From positions 1 to 13,677 of the forward strand of contig CALAQQ010000176.1 in NCBI GenBank assembly GCA_937888485.1: 13,677 nucleotides of DNA, read 5' to 3'. The first letter of the stretch is position 1. Every line of letters begins with the position of its first letter. The translations under genes and the position numbers were made by a program. Shown piece by piece: positions 7,736-13,677 of the stretch. Below the pieces are notes generated by a model, which ran no database searches, was not told where the DNA came from, and saw nothing but the letters and a program-made list of their open reading frames with translations. Source of the stretch: an uncultured Clostridia bacterium (GTDB lineage Bacteria; Bacillota; Clostridia; Oscillospirales; Acutalibacteraceae).

Positions 7736-7764
7736 ATTTTATCATATTTTTTCAAGCTTGTCAA
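7736..7764 (-). promoter_or_regulatory. Strong promoter of the PPC-domain protein gene (TTGACA-17-TAAAAT)
   Basis: On the minus strand a consensus -35 TTGACA (7764-7759) and -10 TAAAAT (7741-7736) are separated by 17 bases. TGA before the -10 gives an extended -10. Transcription should start near 7729, leaving a leader of about 37 bases. This is the best promoter in the window and suggests high expression. Confidence 0.85.
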
Positions 7765-7825
7765 ACAATATATCCCTTGATTTTCTTAAGATTTGATTAA
7801 CAAAATATTAATAAGATAAGGAAAG

Positions 7826-9574
7826 TTATCCCAGATCAGGTTCATCATCAAGAATACATACGGGATTTTCGAAACCTTCAAGCTCCATTACCACGATTTC
7901 GTTTTTGCCTTCTTTGAGGAAAGGTGCGGGAATATATGCCGATCTCTGAGGACCGACTTCCCAGTATCTTGAAATAACACGGTTATTCACTATAATAATA
8001 CCTTTTTTAAATCCGGGGAGCTTTATGAAGGTATCGCAGCATTCATCCATTTCAACATCTGCCTTAAGGAAAACAGGCGTTCCGTCAAAAGATTGAACAC
8101 CGTCATTGAACTCAATGCCGGAAATATCATCAAGAGGAAGCGGATAATTCTTCCAATGATAAACAAAGTTGTTGCCGAAGCCGATACCCTGAGTGATACC
8201 CTTTGCATCCTTGAGCTTTGCGCCGTAATTTACTCTGCCCATGTTTTCAACAAGAACAGACATTTCTGCACCGTCAGCGGGAATTTCAACTGCATTCATC
8301 GGTTCTTTATCGTTTCTGTACTGAATACCGACAAAATTTCCGTCGAGGTAGATATAGCCTCTGTCATGAACATCCTGGAGTCTTATCTTCTGCTTTTCTC
8401 TGGGTCCTCTTACATGTGCTTTGTAAAGCACAAAACCGTAGCCCTGATTGAGTTTTTCCATTGTCATAGGCATAACGGATTCAACAGGAGTTGAAAGTTT
8501 TTCAAGATTATCAAAGAGTTTTGCAGACCGTGTGAATTTTATCTCACCGTATTTTTTCTTCTTTATCGGAGCAGGCATTTCAACATCCGGAACAGGTGCA
8601 TATTTTGAAATTACCTCTTTGAACTTATAGTATTTCTCGGTGGGTTCACCGTTTTCATTAAGAGGTGCATCGTCATCATAGCTCGAAACAGTCGGCTCAT
8701 ATTCATCATAGTCGTTTGCACCGTTCATATAGCCGAAATTCGTTCCTCCGTGAAACATGTATGCGGAAAGACTTGCACCCATCGAAAGTATATCATCAAG
8801 CGCATCTGCGGCATCCTGCGGATTGCGGCTGTGATGTTCTTCGGTCCAGTGGTCAAACCATCCGTTCCAGAATTCGGTGCACATGAGAGGTCCGTCGGGT
8901 TGAAATTCCCTCAGACGTGCAAACTGTTCTGCCGCTCTGGAACCGAAGTTTGCGGTTTTATGTATTTCGGGAACTGTGCCTCCCGTCAGCATCTGATATT
9001 CCGCACCGTCGGAGGTGAAAAAGGGAACATCAATGCCTCTGTCGTTCATACCTTTTGCAAGATATCGGATATATTCGCTGTCATCACCGTAGCTGCCGTA
9101 TTCATTTTCAACCTGAACAAGAATAATGTTGCCGCCCTTTGTTATCTGATGCTTTGCAATTCTGGGAATAAAATCATCAAAGAATCTGTCAACCGCTGCA
9201 AGATAGTCCTTGTCCATGCAACGAAGTGCCATCGAATCATTTTTAAGAAGCCACCAGGGCAGACCTCCGAAATCCCATTCCGAACAGATATAGGGTCCCG
9301 GTCTTACGATGGCATAAAGACCGAGTTCTTCTGCGATTTCAAGGAATTTTTCTATGTCAAGCATGTCAGAATAGTCAAATTCACCCTCGTGCATTTCATG
9401 GAGATTCCATGCAACATAGGTTTCGACTGTATTGAAACCGCAAGCCTTGAGCTTTATGAGTCTGTCACGCCAGTATTCTGACGGAACACGAAAATAATGA
9501 ATTGCACCTGCTATTACTCTGAACGGTTCACCGTTGAGATAAAAACCGTCTTTTTCAATTGTAAATCTACCCAT
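7826..9574 (-). CDS. Intracellular beta-galactosidase, glycoside hydrolase family 35
   Basis: The 582-residue enzyme belongs to GH35, retaining enzymes that release terminal beta-galactose. The (beta/alpha)8 barrel fills about residues 5-325: IHYFRVP (25-31), RPGPYICSEWDFGGLPWWL (91-109), VQVENEYGSYG (153-163) with Glu158 as acid/base, and CTEFWNGWFDHW (232-243) with Glu234 as nucleophile, placed by analogy with the human GLB1 motifs. MFHGGTNFGYMNGA is also typical of GH35. The rest (about 345-582) forms the beta-sandwich domains usual in the family. The length matches the compact bacterial form and there is no signal peptide, so it acts on imported galactosides. ATG 9574 has AAAGGAG seven bases upstream, overlapping the stop of the histidine-phosphatase-like gene, so the two are translationally coupled. 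No strong terminator is visible downstream. Confidence 0.95.
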   Translation of the reverse strand: MGRFTIEKDGFYLNGEPFRVIAGAIHYFRVPSEYWRDRLIKLKACGFNTVETYVAWNLHEMHEGEFDYSDMLDIEKFLEIAEELGLYAIVRPGPYICSEWDFGGLPWWLLKNDSMALRCMDKDYLAAVDRFFDDFIPRIAKHQITKGGNIILVQVENEYGSYGDDSEYIRYLAKGMNDRGIDVPFFTSDGAEYQMLTGGTVPEIHKTANFGSRAAEQFARLREFQPDGPLMCTEFWNGWFDHWTEEHHSRNPQDAADALDDILSMGASLSAYMFHGGTNFGYMNGANDYDEYEPTVSSYDDDAPLNENGEPTEKYYKFKEVISKYAPVPDVEMPAPIKKKKYGEIKFTRSAKLFDNLEKLSTPVESVMPMTMEKLNQGYGFVLYKAHVRGPREKQKIRLQDVHDRGYIYLDGNFVGIQYRNDKEPMNAVEIPADGAEMSVLVENMGRVNYGAKLKDAKGITQGIGFGNNFVYHWKNYPLPLDDISGIEFNDGVQSFDGTPVFLKADVEMDECCDTFIKLPGFKKGIIIVNNRVISRYWEVGPQRSAYIPAPFLKEGKNEIVVMELEGFENPVCILDDEPDLG

Positions 9575-9586
9575 ATTAATTCTCCT

Positions 9587-10219
9587 TTAGTCCGGAAGTT
9601 CTTCTCTTTCGTAAGGAAATTCACTGAAAACTTCAAATTTCTGAGCTCTCATCCATAAGGACGGATTGACTTTTATTGTAAATCCGCAGCCACCGGGGGT
9701 TATCCATTCATGCATGGGCAATTCCGGAATACCGTATGCCGAAAGAATGGACATAATAACACCGCCGTGAGTTACAATTGCCGCAGAGGTTATTCCTGTT
9801 TTCATAAGACCCTCCGCAACTTTCTCAAAGGTGCTGCGTACTCTTTTTTCAAATTTTTCGTTGCTTTCACCGAAAGGAGGCTCAACACCCTTTTCTCCTG
9901 CGAGCCATTTCGGGAAAACAGGATGTTCTTTTAAATCCTCGGCAGTTTTGTTTTCAAACTCGCCGAAGTTGTATTCGATAAACCCATCAATCACAATGGG
10001 ATTGTTATCGGGATAAAGAATTTTTGCCGTTTCTGTGCATCTTTTTAAAGGACTGGTGAAAAGTGCTTCAACGGGAGGATAGATGAGCTCCTCCTTCATC
10101 TGCAGAAGCTGTGCTCTGCCCTCTTCACCGAGGTCAACATCGGTATGACCTATATAACGGCCCTCAAGATTTTCATTTGTAAGGCCGTTTCTTATTAAAT
10201 GGATGGTGTATGACTTCAT
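9587..10219 (-). CDS. Histidine-phosphatase-superfamily protein lacking the catalytic His (RNG motif)
   Basis: The 210-residue product has the phosphoglycerate-mutase-like fold. The other catalytic-pocket residues are recognisable: Arg10, Arg60 in SPLKRCTETA, Glu82 in GFIEYNFGEFE and the second His (His151) in VTHGG. The phospho-accepting His of the N-terminal RHG motif, however, is Asn11 (LIRNGLTNEN); the codon reads AAC where CAC would give His. In this superfamily that His is the nucleophile phosphorylated during catalysis, so the protein is probably inactive as a classical phosphatase/mutase, or has a binding or regulatory role. GGAGG lies four bases before ATG 10219. It is the first gene of a two-gene unit with the GH35 gene (12-base gap, the next ribosome site overlapping its stop codon) and diverges from the XRE regulator gene. 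A single-base sequencing error is the main alternative. Confidence 0.85.
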   Translation of the reverse strand: MKSYTIHLIRNGLTNENLEGRYIGHTDVDLGEEGRAQLLQMKEELIYPPVEALFTSPLKRCTETAKILYPDNNPIVIDGFIEYNFGEFENKTAEDLKEHPVFPKWLAGEKGVEPPFGESNEKFEKRVRSTFEKVAEGLMKTGITSAAIVTHGGVIMSILSAYGIPELPMHEWITPGGCGFTIKVNPSLWMRAQKFEVFSEFPYEREELPD

Positions 10220-10260
10220 TTTTCCTCCAAATCAGGAACTCTTTTTTTGTTTAATTCGTC

Positions 10261-10279
10261 AGTATACAAATTGTATACT
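10261..10279. promoter_or_regulatory. 19-bp palindromic operator candidate in the divergent promoter region
   Basis: AGTATACAA-A-TTGTATACT is a perfect palindrome with nine-base arms and a one-base centre, midway between the divergent histidine-phosphatase-like and XRE genes. It overlaps both predicted promoters. Related half-sites appear nearby (GTATAATTA around 10285-10293 and ATTATACA at 10321-10328). XRE-type regulators commonly bind such sites and repress their own gene; assigning it to the neighbouring regulator is inference. Confidence 0.7.
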
Positions 10280-10289
10280 ATTGTGTATA
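10261..10289 (-). promoter_or_regulatory. Possible promoter of the histidine-phosphatase-like/GH35 unit
   Basis: On the minus strand -10 TATACT (10266-10261) and a weak -35 TATACA (10289-10284) are 17 bases apart. The -10 is one arm of the palindrome and the -35 overlaps the -10 of the opposing promoter, so the two promoters would interfere and a protein on the palindrome could control both. The match at -35 is poor. Confidence 0.45.
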
Positions 10290-10291
10290 AT
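10263..10291 (+). promoter_or_regulatory. Promoter of the XRE regulator gene
   Basis: A consensus -10 TATAAT is at 10286-10291; 17 bases upstream the -35 is poor (TATACA, 10263-10268) and lies inside the palindrome. Predicted start is near 10298, with a leader of about 46 bases to ATG 10344. A weak -35 buried in an operator fits autoregulation. Confidence 0.6.
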
Positions 10292-10343
10292 TATGTCTGA
10301 CAATAACCAATCCGCCGCGAATTATACAGACAGGAGAATCTCT

Positions 10344-10994
10344 ATGGAAAGAAGCTTTCCCGTTATCCTCAGCGAATTGAGAAAAGAAAAAGGAATCAGC
10401 CAGAAAGAAGCCGCACATCAGCTCGGAATATCGCAGGCATTGCTTTCACACTACGAGAAAGGAATACGCGAATGCGGTCAGAGCTTTCTGATTAAGGCGG
10501 CAGATTTTTATGATGTCAGTTGCGATTATCTTCTCGGAAGAACAATCGAAAAAAACAGCATAAATACAGCAGCGGTTGAAATTTTCGAAACGGAAGACAG
10601 CGATAACAGTCCCACGCCTCAGACACTTGTAAAAGCATCGATGATGATCACTCAGGCCATGCGAAGCGGTGACAAAATGAGCGGCATTGACCTCAATATT
10701 CTTTTTTCAGTCGCACTTTATAAAATCATTCTCCTTCAGGCAAATGCCGGAAATCTTCCGAAAACCTGGGCTGGCAAAGCATATACAGACGGAAAAATCT
10801 GTTGCAACAATACATATCTCGGCAGCATCGAACTTGTAGCATATAACGCTATCAGACCTCATATAAATCCGAATCCGGATGAAGATGCACCCGTACCCGA
10901 GGCGATAAAAACGCTTGTTGCATATGCAGAAGACTTCATTCTTAAAAATCTTACGGAAGCAATACCGCCCCTGCCCCCCGAATTTTTCAGATAA
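10344..10994 (+). CDS. XRE-family helix-turn-helix transcriptional regulator
   Basis: The 216-residue product has an N-terminal HTH_3/Cro-CI domain at about residues 7-66 (LRKEKGISQKEAA, LGISQALLSHYEKG, then DVSCDYLLGRT, the usual end of this domain). An acidic linker (80-92) leads to a C-terminal helical region (about 92-216) with no motif I recognise; it has a Cys pair (Cys153-Cys154) and a proline-rich end (PPLPPEFF). It may sense a ligand or dimerise. I start at ATG 10344 because AGGAG lies seven bases upstream and the HTH begins at once; an upstream in-frame ATG at 10293 has no ribosome site and abuts the -10 box. It is the only plus-strand gene, diverges from the histidine-phosphatase-like/GH35 unit, and so is a candidate local regulator of that unit and of itself. 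Confidence 0.88.
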   Translation: MERSFPVILSELRKEKGISQKEAAHQLGISQALLSHYEKGIRECGQSFLIKAADFYDVSCDYLLGRTIEKNSINTAAVEIFETEDSDNSPTPQTLVKASMMITQAMRSGDKMSGIDLNILFSVALYKIILLQANAGNLPKTWAGKAYTDGKICCNNTYLGSIELVAYNAIRPHINPNPDEDAPVPEAIKTLVAYAEDFILKNLTEAIPPLPPEFFR

Positions 10995-11005
10995 TAAAAA
11001 TCGCA

Positions 11006-11039
11006 AAACCAACGCATTGAAAAATCAATGCGTTGGTTT
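11006..11039. terminator. Bidirectional terminator between XRE regulator and glgA
   Basis: A 15-bp perfect inverted repeat (11006-11020 and 11025-11039) with a four-base AAAA loop lies between two convergent genes, 11 bases after the regulator stop and 7 bases beyond the glgA stop. It is followed by T-rich sequence on both sides: ATTTTAATT on plus, and TTTGCGATTTTTA on minus. It should end both transcripts. Confidence 0.88.
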
Positions 11040-11046
11040 ATTTTAA

Positions 11047-12465
11047 TTACATAAGCGACTCGTAAAGCTTGATATACTCTCTTGCGGATTTGCCCCAGCT
11101 GTTATCACACTTAAGTGCTCTTTCGACAAGCTTGTTCCAATACTCTCTGTCACTGTAAGCTCCGAGAGCTCTTCTTATTGCATCAAGCATATCGTATGCA
11201 TCATAGCTCTTGAAGGTGAAACCGTTACCCTTACCGTCACCGCTGTCGGTGATTGTGTCCTTAAGTCCGCCTGTTTCACGGACAATGGGAACCGAACCGT
11301 AACGCAGAGCAACCATCTGCGAAAGACCGCAGGGTTCACTCTTTGAAGGCATAAGGAATAAATCGCTGCCCGCATAAATCTTTCTTGCCATATCGGGAAC
11401 AAAGCCGAGACGCAGACCCACTTTATCAGGGAAGTTTGCAGCAAGTTCCTTGAAAAATGCTTCATATTCCCAGTCACCCGAACCGAGAACAACAAGCTGC
11501 ATATCGGTTGAACCGAGAAGCTCCCACATGATACGCTTCACAAGGTCGAGACCCTTGTGAGCAACAAGTCTTGTTACGATACCCATAACGGGCACTTCAT
11601 CTCTGACGGGAAGATTGAACATCTCCTGAAGAGCAGCTTTGTTCTTCGCTTTGTTTGCGGGATCTTTTGCGGAATAATTGAAGAAAATGTCCTTGTCGGT
11701 TTCAGGGTCGTAGCCGATTGTGTCAATACCGTTAAGAATACCGCTGAGCTTATAGCTTCTTTCCTTGAGAATCGGGTCAAGACCGTGGCTGAACCACGGG
11801 TCAAGAATTTCGCTCGCATAGGTATTGCTTACGGTTGTTACTTTGTTTGCACACTCGATGCCGCCCTTCATGAGATTGAGGCAGTCGCCGAACTGAAGAA
11901 GAGAAGAACATTCTTCACCGAGGCCGAAGAGGTCACCGAGGATTTCGTTGCCGTATTTACCCTGATACTGGATATTGTGAATTGTGAATACGGTCTTTAT
12001 GCCCGTATAACCTTCCTTGTGACCGTAAATTGTTGAATAATAAACAGGAACAAGTGCACTCTGCCAGTCGTTACAATGGATAATGTCGGGTTTGAAATCA
12101 ATATAGGGAAGAATTTCAAGAACAGCTCTCGAGAAGAAAGCGAATCTTTCTCCGTCGTCATAGTGTCCGTAAAGAGTGTTTCTCTTGAAATAGTATTCAT
12201 TATCAATAAGGTAATAGATTACGCCGCCTGCTTTTGCTTCGAAAATACCGCAATACTGTCTGCGCCACGAAACAGGCACCATAATGTTTGTTATAAACTT
12301 CATGTTTGCACGCATTTCATCGCTGACTGTGCCGTAAAGAGGCATAACAACTCTGCATGCAACCTTGCGTCTTCTGAGCGCCTGGGGCAATGAACCTGCA
12401 ACATCTGCAAGTCCGCCGCTTGCCGCAAAAGGAAGAGCTTCGCTTGAAACATAAAGAACTTTCAT
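11047..12465 (-). CDS. glgA: Glycogen synthase GlgA (GT5), with atypical N-terminal motif
   Basis: GlgA moves glucose from ADP-glucose to the growing alpha-1,4-glucan in the cytoplasm. The 472-residue product matches bacterial GT5 in length and motifs: N-terminal SSEALPFAASGGLADVAGSLP (8-28), HCNDWQSALVP (130-140), TIHNIQYQGKYG (161-172), NGIDTIGYDPETD (245-257), GIVTRLVAHKGLDLV (295-309) with Arg299 and Lys304, and PSKSEPCGLSQM (373-384) with Glu377 at the family's catalytic Glu position. In E. coli GlgA the first motif is KxGGL, with Lys15 contacting ADP-glucose; here position 15 is Ala (AASGGL). AAGGA lies eight bases before ATG 12465. It is the last gene of the operon glgD - CAP-like gene - glgA (22-base gap upstream) and ends at the bidirectional terminator. 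Confidence 0.96.
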   Translation of the reverse strand: MKVLYVSSEALPFAASGGLADVAGSLPQALRRRKVACRVVMPLYGTVSDEMRANMKFITNIMVPVSWRRQYCGIFEAKAGGVIYYLIDNEYYFKRNTLYGHYDDGERFAFFSRAVLEILPYIDFKPDIIHCNDWQSALVPVYYSTIYGHKEGYTGIKTVFTIHNIQYQGKYGNEILGDLFGLGEECSSLLQFGDCLNLMKGGIECANKVTTVSNTYASEILDPWFSHGLDPILKERSYKLSGILNGIDTIGYDPETDKDIFFNYSAKDPANKAKNKAALQEMFNLPVRDEVPVMGIVTRLVAHKGLDLVKRIMWELLGSTDMQLVVLGSGDWEYEAFFKELAANFPDKVGLRLGFVPDMARKIYAGSDLFLMPSKSEPCGLSQMVALRYGSVPIVRETGGLKDTITDSGDGKGNGFTFKSYDAYDMLDAIRRALGAYSDREYWNKLVERALKCDNSWGKSAREYIKLYESLM

Positions 12466-12487
12466 TTATTTCATCCTTTCTTTTATA

Positions 12488-13429
12488 TTATGAAAAGATA
12501 ACACATGTATAATATTTATCCTGGTGCTCGATAACACCGATGCCGATTGAATCTGTTTCGGCACTGAGAAGCTTTTCGGAAAGAGCAGCGGAAACTTCGC
12601 TGTAAACACCCTGACCTGTGTAATCGGTAACAAGAATATAAGCCGAGTCTGAAGAATTACCGTAAATTCCGGGAAGAGCCTTGCCGGTAGCTTCCGTTCT
12701 TGCTCTTGCCTTAAGAGTGTTATTCAGCGGAGTTGAACCAACAGCAACTCTGTCCTGGTTAAGCTGTTCAAGAATAGCCTGTTCAAGATTTTCAACAACG
12801 GTAACACCTGCATTTATACCGTGCTTGGAGGTTGTGCCGGGAACGGCGCTTTCGCTCCATATATCACCCTTGGTAGGTGCAGGCGGGTCAATTGTAACAA
12901 ACTCTGTTTTCGGTTCACCGTTTTCATCCTTCTGAACTATTCCGAGTTTATTGGTGACAACAACACTCGATGTTCTGGGGACATAGGCTGATGTGGGTTC
13001 TGCGGTGGTTGATTCGGTAACGGGAACGGTATAAGTTACTATCTCCGTCACGCGAACGCCGTTCTCATCAGTTACGGGTTCACCGTTTTCATTCGTCACT
13101 TCAACAGCACTTGTTTCTTCGATAAACAGCGGAGCAGTTGATTCAGGTTCGGTTGACACCTCTGTGGTTGTTGTTTTTTTCTTTGTGGGATAAATAAAGT
13201 TTGATGAAACTCCGGGTCTTGAATATTCGGACATCATGGTGTACTGAAAACTTTCACCGTTGGCATCTGTTCCGGTTACAACAACCATCTGGGTTTCAAT
13301 AACCACTTCCGGCTCTGTGGTAGTTCTTTCCGCACCGTTCAGAACTCCTGTTTTAACAAGAATAACAACAAGCACAAGTACGAATGCAAGCGCAACCACA
13401 ATGCCGGTCAATATATTTTTGGTAGACAT
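12488..13429 (-). CDS. Membrane-anchored protein with repeats and a reduced CAP/YkwD-like domain
   Basis: The 313-residue product has a short Lys-containing N-terminus and one hydrophobic segment (about 6-26) not followed by an obvious cleavage site, suggesting a membrane-anchored protein with an outside domain. Residues 35-205 are low-complexity, rich in Thr, Glu, Pro and Ser, with a repeated unit at 108-131 and 156-179 (VTNxxG, DENG, TExVT) and a shorter relative at 48-62. The last 100 residues resemble a CAP/SCP (YkwD-like) domain: AILEQLNQDRVAVGSTPL at the start and SIGIGVIEHQDKYYTCVIF at the end. The central part with the usual FSH and GH histidines is missing, so the domain looks shortened. 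Function unknown. It lies 18 bases after glgD and 22 before glgA in one transcript, odd for an exported protein. Its ribosome site is weak (GTGAAGTAAG). The CAP call is by motif memory and is the least certain part. Confidence 0.8.
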   Translation of the reverse strand: MSTKNILTGIVVALAFVLVLVVILVKTGVLNGAERTTTEPEVVIETQMVVVTGTDANGESFQYTMMSEYSRPGVSSNFIYPTKKKTTTTEVSTEPESTAPLFIEETSAVEVTNENGEPVTDENGVRVTEIVTYTVPVTESTTAEPTSAYVPRTSSVVVTNKLGIVQKDENGEPKTEFVTIDPPAPTKGDIWSESAVPGTTSKHGINAGVTVVENLEQAILEQLNQDRVAVGSTPLNNTLKARARTEATGKALPGIYGNSSDSAYILVTDYTGQGVYSEVSAALSEKLLSAETDSIGIGVIEHQDKYYTCVIFS

Positions 13430-13447
13430 TTCTTACTTCACACTTTC

Positions 13448-13677
13448 TCAGATAACAATTCCCTTTCCGATGTAGACAGGGTAATTCAATGCGCCGCAAA
13501 GCATCTTTCCGGGCTTAAGAACAGCCTCTTTGTCAATAATAACGCAGTCAAGAGTTGAGTTCTCACCGATGAATGAACCCTGCATTACGATTGAATTCTT
13601 TATTTTTGCGCCTTTAGCAACAGTAACCCCTCTGAAAAGAATTGAATTTTCAACCTCACCGTCAATACGGCAGCCGT
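13448..13677 (-). CDS. glgD: GlgD subunit of glucose-1-phosphate adenylyltransferase (C-terminal 75 residues)
   Basis: The frame is open from the right edge of the window to TGA at 13448, so the N-terminal catalytic-fold part is outside. The visible residues form the left-handed beta-helix end of ADP-glucose pyrophosphorylase-type proteins: VENSILFRGVTVAKGAKI, KNSIVMQGSFIGENSTL, DCVIIDKEAVLKPGK, then NYPVYIGKGIVI at the C-terminus. The VENSILFRGV and IVMQ pattern and the IGKG end are more typical of Firmicute GlgD, the partner subunit of GlgC, than of GlgC. The complex makes ADP-glucose, the donor for GlgA two genes downstream. GlgC is expected just upstream, out of view. Assigning GlgD rather than GlgC from this fragment is likely but not certain. 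Confidence 0.85.
   Translation of the reverse strand, partial: GCRIDGEVENSILFRGVTVAKGAKIKNSIVMQGSFIGENSTLDCVIIDKEAVLKPGKMLCGALNYPVYIGKGIVI

Noticed and set aside
7693..7764. N-terminal extension of the PPC-domain protein by 24 codons
   Set aside because: The stretch contains the promoter -10, the palindrome and the ribosome site; a clean signal peptide starts at ATG 7692.
7765..7825. Terminator after the GH35 gene
   Set aside because: Only a weak five-base AT arm pair (ATTAA/TTAAT) is visible, without a T-tract; read-through into the next gene cannot be excluded.
8750..9481. Open frame of 243 codons on the plus strand
   Set aside because: It is antisense to the catalytic domain of the GH35 gene, has no ribosome site and no recognisable domain; the GH35 reading explains the sequence fully.
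10203..10343. Upstream extension of the XRE regulator
   Set aside because: It would run through the divergent promoter and palindrome; ATG 10344 has a good AGGAG site and the HTH begins immediately after.
11557..12036. Open frame of 159 codons on the plus strand
   Set aside because: It lies antisense inside glgA, whose motifs run through the whole region; no start signal and no family resemblance.

Overview
The window looks like chromosome of a low- to mid-GC, Gram-positive gut-type Clostridia (Oscillospiraceae/Ruminococcaceae-like). The grounds are strong AGGAGG-type ribosome sites, TTGACA/TAAAAT promoters with 17-base spacers, a GlgD-type glycogen subunit beside a GT5 glycogen synthase, InlB-type repeats in a secreted protein, and a GH35 enzyme with a GPH sugar symporter. 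The assignment is by resemblance only. I see no RNA gene, insertion sequence, phage gene, integrase or CRISPR array. No stretch over about 150 bases lacks a gene.

Layout, left to right; all genes are on the minus strand except one. (1) 1-3173: 5' part of a large secreted protein with at least nine InlB/Listeria-Bacteroides-type repeats; its C-terminus lies outside the window. (2) 3320-4834: GPH-family sugar:cation symporter. (3) 4962-6170: cytoplasmic metallophosphoesterase. (4) 6241-7692: secreted protein with three PPC-like beta-sandwich domains and a hydrophobic tail. (5) 7826-9574: intracellular GH35 beta-galactosidase, preceded with tight coupling by (6) 9587-10219, a histidine-phosphatase-fold protein. 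(7) 10344-10994, plus strand: XRE-type regulator, divergent from (6), with a 19-bp palindrome between them. A bidirectional terminator separates it from a glycogen operon read on the minus strand: (8) glgD 3' end 13448-13677, (9) a membrane-anchored CAP-like protein 12488-13429, (10) glgA 11047-12465.

The right side is a glycogen synthesis operon with an unexpected extracytoplasmic-type protein inserted between glgD and glgA. The left and centre look like a carbohydrate-use neighbourhood: a symporter, an intracellular galactosidase, a local XRE regulator and two exported adhesion/binding-type proteins. That they form one pathway is inference.

The most notable signals are three enzymes of recognisable fold in which a hallmark residue is changed (histidine phosphatase RHG to RNG, metallophosphoesterase GNHE to ASHE, GlgA KxGGL Lys to Ala), the CAP-like gene inside the glg operon, and compact overlapping control sites, including a symporter promoter whose -35 element lies inside the terminator of the preceding gene.
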